A DNA stretch of 64,000 nt from an uncultured Clostridia bacterium (GTDB lineage Bacteria > Bacillota > Clostridia > Christensenellales > Borkfalkiaceae), in the NCBI GenBank assembly GCA_934271735.1, contig CAKQSB010000006.1:1-64000 (forward strand). Reading direction: 5' to 3'. Shown piece by piece: positions 60,926-64,000 of the stretch (within the stretch, counting starts at the first letter, position 1; each line of letters starts with the position of its first letter). The notes under the pieces are model-generated. The model had not been told where the DNA came from. It saw nothing but the letters and a program-made list of their open reading frames with translations, and did not search any database. The position numbers and the translations under genes are program-made.

Positions 60926-63900
60926 ATGAAACAATTAACCAAAAAAGCAAAACTTTTTCTTGCTTTTGCCTGCGCGTTGTGCGTTTGTCTCGGAGCGATG
61001 TTTTTCGGTACGGCAATCAACGCTTCTGCGGACGACGCAACACTTGTTGACGGTTGCGAGCAGATAATGACCGAACCTGTCGGACTTCTTCATATCGAGA
61101 CGGGTAAAGTCAAAAAAATGACTTACCACGGCTTGTATAAGGTAGACGGTAAAGTCGCTTATTACTTCAGCAACGCCGCAGAAAACGGCGCGGGCGAAAC
61201 GAGATTTTCTACGCTTAATACCGACACTACGCCTAACAGCGGTTCAAGACTTTACGACGTAAATCACAGCGTAACGAAGATCACTTTCAACTATAAGGTA
61301 AGAAATACAAGCACAACTGCCGTAGCGGACGATCATGTCAGCACGTATTTGTTGCAGGTGTTCGGACCGAACAACGTTGCAGGTTCGACTGCTGCGGACA
61401 AGTACAACGGTCGCGGCTGGACGGCTGTCGATTACACCAAAAACTCCGCATGGCAGACTATGTCTATCGACCTTACAGAGGACGACAGAGACATCTTCTC
61501 GGGCTTCATTTTCAAAATGGGCGGTCTTACGGGCGAGCTTCTTATTGCAGACATCAAGGTTGAAATCGAGAGCGATTTAGGCGCTATGACTCAGGTTACC
61601 GAAGAGCCTTCCGATGGCGTTTTGCACCTTGAGGCAGGCGCAAAGCTTAAAAATATGGAGTTCGGCGGTTACTATAACGTAGACGGTAAAACCGCTTACT
61701 ATTACCATAACGACAATCCCGCTGCGGGAAACGGCGAAACGAGATTCGTAACGGCAGGCACCAATACGCAGACAAAACCTTATGTTTTCGATCAGTACGA
61801 CGCATATTCCGTTTCGTTTAATTATAAGATTAAAAACGATTGCACGACAAACGTTAAGGATAAGGAAGCCGCTTATATCTGTCAGGTTCTCGGATCCGAC
61901 GGATCATATCCTATTCTTGACTTTACTCCCACGATCGATAACGAATGGCACAGACAGACTTATTTCCTTACTTCCGCGCAAACCGCTGTATTCTCCGGTT
62001 TAATCGTAAAGATGGGCGGACTTAACGGCGAAATGCTTATCGCGGATGTTAAGGTTGAAAAATCTCTGATAAACGGATGCGAAACCGCAACCGAACCTGC
62101 GGGTCTTGTTCATATCGAATCCGCAAAGGTTAAGGGTATGACTTACGGCGGACTTTACAACGTAGACGGAAAAGCCGCTTATTATTATCACAACGAAACC
62201 GTAACGGCAGACGGAGAAACGAGATTCGTAACCGAAGGAACGGATACGACTGTAAAAGTAAACGGCTCTTACATTTTTGCTCAGCTTAACGTTAAGTCCT
62301 TCTCGTTCAGCTATAAGCTTATAAATCAGTGCACGAAAGGCGTTGCGGACAGACCTGCCGATAACTATATTTGCCAGATAATCGGCGATGACGGTACTTA
62401 CGATATTCTTGAATTCACTCCCGTCATTGACGGACAGTGGCACGAATACAGCTACACCCTTTCGGAAGCTCAGACCAGAAAATTCGCAGGCTTTATCGTA
62501 AAAATGGGCGGTCTCGAGGGCGAAATGCTTATCGCGGACATAAACGTTGAAGAATCCCCCATGATTTTCGACTGCGAAAAGAATACAACCGAACCTGCGG
62601 GCCTCCTCCATATGGAAACCGGCAAGGTTAAGGAAATGACATATGAAGGTTTATATAACGTTGACGGAAAGGTTGCTTACTATTTCACCAACAGCACCAA
62701 GACAGGCGCGGGTGAAACGAGATTTGCCACCAACGGTACGGATACAACGCCTTCGAGCGGATCGAGAATTTACGCCGTTGATCACAGCGTTTTAAAAATC
62801 ACTTTCAGCTATAAGGTCAGAAACACAAGCACCGCAGTCGTTGCGGATGATAAAGTCAGCAAATATTTATTGCAGATTTACGGACCGAACAATGTTGAGG
62901 GTTCGACTGCTGCGGACAAGTATAACGGTTACGGATGGGAAGCCGTAGATTACACGACGAGCAAAGAATGGCAGACAAAGACGTTGGTCCTTTCCGCCGA
63001 CGACAGAGATATTTTCTCGGGCTTCATTTTCAAGATGGGCAACCTTCAGGGCGAACTTCTTATCGCCGATATTCAGGTTGAAACCGATAAAGTCGCTCCC
63101 GTTATTACCGTAGGGGAGGCAACAAAGACCGAATACGCTATAGGCGAAACGCCGAGTATCGTTGCAACCGCTAACGACGCAGTTGACGGAGACGTCAACG
63201 TAACCGTTACTTATCCCGAGGGTGCGCTTGATTCTGACGGAAAGCTTGTGCTCGGCGAATGGGAAGTAACGTTGACCGCAAAGGATATCGCGGGCAACAC
63301 GGCTACAAAGGTAATAGACTTTATCGTTAAAGATAACGTCGCTCCCGTAGTCACGGCTAAAGATAACGTTGCATTCAGAACGGGAACCGCGTTTGACGAA
63401 TCCAAGCTCGAAATCTCCGTTACCGATAACGTTGACGAAACAGTAAGTCACACCGTAACGTTGGAAAACGGCGCGGTTGACGCGAACGGAAAGCTTAATT
63501 CGGGGAAATGGTACGTTACGATCGTCGCTAAAGACGCTGCGGGTAACGAAGGTAAAAAGGTCGTTACTATAGAAGTAAGCTTTATCGCAGGCTGCGAAGA
63601 AGTAAGCGAAGAGGTTGACGTACTTCATATCGAAACCAAGAAGGTTAAAAACGCGACTTACCACGGCGTTTACGAAGTAGACGGCAGAAAAGCATATTAC
63701 TTCACGAATGAGACTGCTTTGGGTAAAGGCAAGAATATGGAAGCAAGATTCTCTTACGGCGCAACCGATACGAGTCCTTCCGATTCTTCTAAGCGTGTTT
63801 ATGAAAGCTATAAGGCAAAGAAAATTTCGTTCGAGTACAAGATAGTTAATGCTGTTTCGCTTAATTGCGACGACATTGCAACTGCTTATATCGTTCAGAC

Positions 63901-64000
63901 GTTCGGCGTTCTTACTCCCGGCGGAAAGGATTGTAAATATCCTATTCACAATGTTACTGTCGGAACGGACGGCGAATGGCACAAGATCACAATCGATTTC
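60926..64000 (+). CDS. Large modular exported protein, 3' end cut by window
   Basis: An open frame of 1025 codons runs from ATG 60926 (AAGGAG 7 bases upstream) to the window edge without a stop. A signal peptide (core AKLFLAFACALCVCLGAMFF, likely cleavage after INASA) shows export. Four similar modules of about 170 residues start near residues 44, 216, 382 and 549, with a fifth partial one near 887. Each has EPxGLLHIExxKVKxMTY, VDGKxAYY, GETRF, SFxYK and a FSGFIFKMGGLxGELLIADI end, suggesting beta-sandwich, possibly carbohydrate-binding, domains. Between the fourth and fifth modules lie two Ig/HYR-like domains (VAPVITVG near 721 and VAPVVTAK near 803). Ligand unknown. Confidence 0.85.
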   Translation, partial: MKQLTKKAKLFLAFACALCVCLGAMFFGTAINASADDATLVDGCEQIMTEPVGLLHIETGKVKKMTYHGLYKVDGKVAYYFSNAAENGAGETRFSTLNTDTTPNSGSRLYDVNHSVTKITFNYKVRNTSTTAVADDHVSTYLLQVFGPNNVAGSTAADKYNGRGWTAVDYTKNSAWQTMSIDLTEDDRDIFSGFIFKMGGLTGELLIADIKVEIESDLGAMTQVTEEPSDGVLHLEAGAKLKNMEFGGYYNVDGKTAYYYHNDNPAAGNGETRFVTAGTNTQTKPYVFDQYDAYSVSFNYKIKNDCTTNVKDKEAAYICQVLGSDGSYPILDFTPTIDNEWHRQTYFLTSAQTAVFSGLIVKMGGLNGEMLIADVKVEKSLINGCETATEPAGLVHIESAKVKGMTYGGLYNVDGKAAYYYHNETVTADGETRFVTEGTDTTVKVNGSYIFAQLNVKSFSFSYKLINQCTKGVADRPADNYICQIIGDDGTYDILEFTPVIDGQWHEYSYTLSEAQTRKFAGFIVKMGGLEGEMLIADINVEESPMIFDCEKNTTEPAGLLHMETGKVKEMTYEGLYNVDGKVAYYFTNSTKTGAGETRFATNGTDTTPSSGSRIYAVDHSVLKITFSYKVRNTSTAVVADDKVSKYLLQIYGPNNVEGSTAADKYNGYGWEAVDYTTSKEWQTKTLVLSADDRDIFSGFIFKMGNLQGELLIADIQVETDKVAPVITVGEATKTEYAIGETPSIVATANDAVDGDVNVTVTYPEGALDSDGKLVLGEWEVTLTAKDIAGNTATKVIDFIVKDNVAPVVTAKDNVAFRTGTAFDESKLEISVTDNVDETVSHTVTLENGAVDANGKLNSGKWYVTIVAKDAAGNEGKKVVTIEVSFIAGCEEVSEEVDVLHIETKKVKNATYHGVYEVDGRKAYYFTNETALGKGKNMEARFSYGATDTSPSDSSKRVYESYKAKKISFEYKIVNAVSLNCDDIATAYIVQTFGVLTPGGKDCKYPIHNVTVGTDGEWHKITIDF

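Noticed and set aside
62867..63982. 371-codon minus-strand frame near the right edge
   Set aside because: Shadow of the plus-strand modular protein; no ribosome site and no recognisable domain.

Overview
The window looks like a chromosomal segment of a spore-forming, gut-type member of the Clostridia. The evidence is a Spo0A homologue with its AIEVAWARG recognition helix, SepF, a long Gram-positive-type SRP RNA, a cysteine T-box leader, PhoP-type TTTAC direct repeats, a GH29 alpha-L-fucosidase, 2-hydroxyacyl-CoA dehydratase activase genes, and very large exported repeat proteins. Most genes have AGGAGG-like ribosome sites. I assign no species.

Layout. 0.2-1.4 kb: UDP-glucose 6-dehydrogenase. 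1.5-8.1 kb: a complete phosphate operon (pstS, a fused pstC-pstA, pstB, phoU, response regulator, sensor kinase) behind three 11-bp-spaced PhoP boxes. 8.2-11.8 kb: small regulator and envelope-stress-type genes (DUF2089, HAAS/DUF4097) and a lipoprotein. 12.1-14.7 kb: TldD/TldE protease pair. 14.8-16.4 kb: a Na+-pump beta subunit and a small gamma-like subunit behind a yybP-ykoY-like riboswitch with a terminator. 17.0-21.3 kb: a split activase/dehydratase pair. 21.3-35.0 kb: four 35-bp repeats, a 4246-residue exported beta-helix-type protein containing a near-identical 885-bp internal duplication, then two paralogous short peptide genes. 35.1-37.8 kb: fucosidase, alpha/beta hydrolase, PqqD-like protein and DUF1653 protein. 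37.8-43.3 kb: mnmG-dnaA facing recF-mrp, the probable origin neighbourhood. 43.9-46.4 kb: T-box-cysE-cysS. 46.5-48.0 kb: acidic zinc-ribbon protein and spo0A. 48.3-50.7 kb: TetR-controlled ABC exporter. 50.9-52.4 kb: sepF, yggS and SRP RNA. 52.7-57.5 kb: ileS, a methyltransferase and an RluA-type pseudouridine synthase. 57.6-59.9 kb: a DUF1538 membrane protein with two PII-like proteins. 60.0-60.5 kb: rplI. 60.9 kb to the right edge: a second large exported modular protein, cut by the window end.

How it fits together. Phosphate uptake, its sensor pair and PhoU form one translationally coupled unit (ATGA overlaps at four junctions). The giant beta-helix protein and the two peptides share one strand with no gene between, and each peptide has its own strong ribosome site. 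A PqqD-like (RRE-type) protein lies 2 kb away, so a peptide-maturation link is possible but unproven. The DUF1538-PII-PII cluster looks like a nucleotide-gated transporter of unknown substrate. A 13-bp word (TATAAGTCGATTA) recurs exactly four times and with one mismatch four more times, both between genes and inside unrelated genes.
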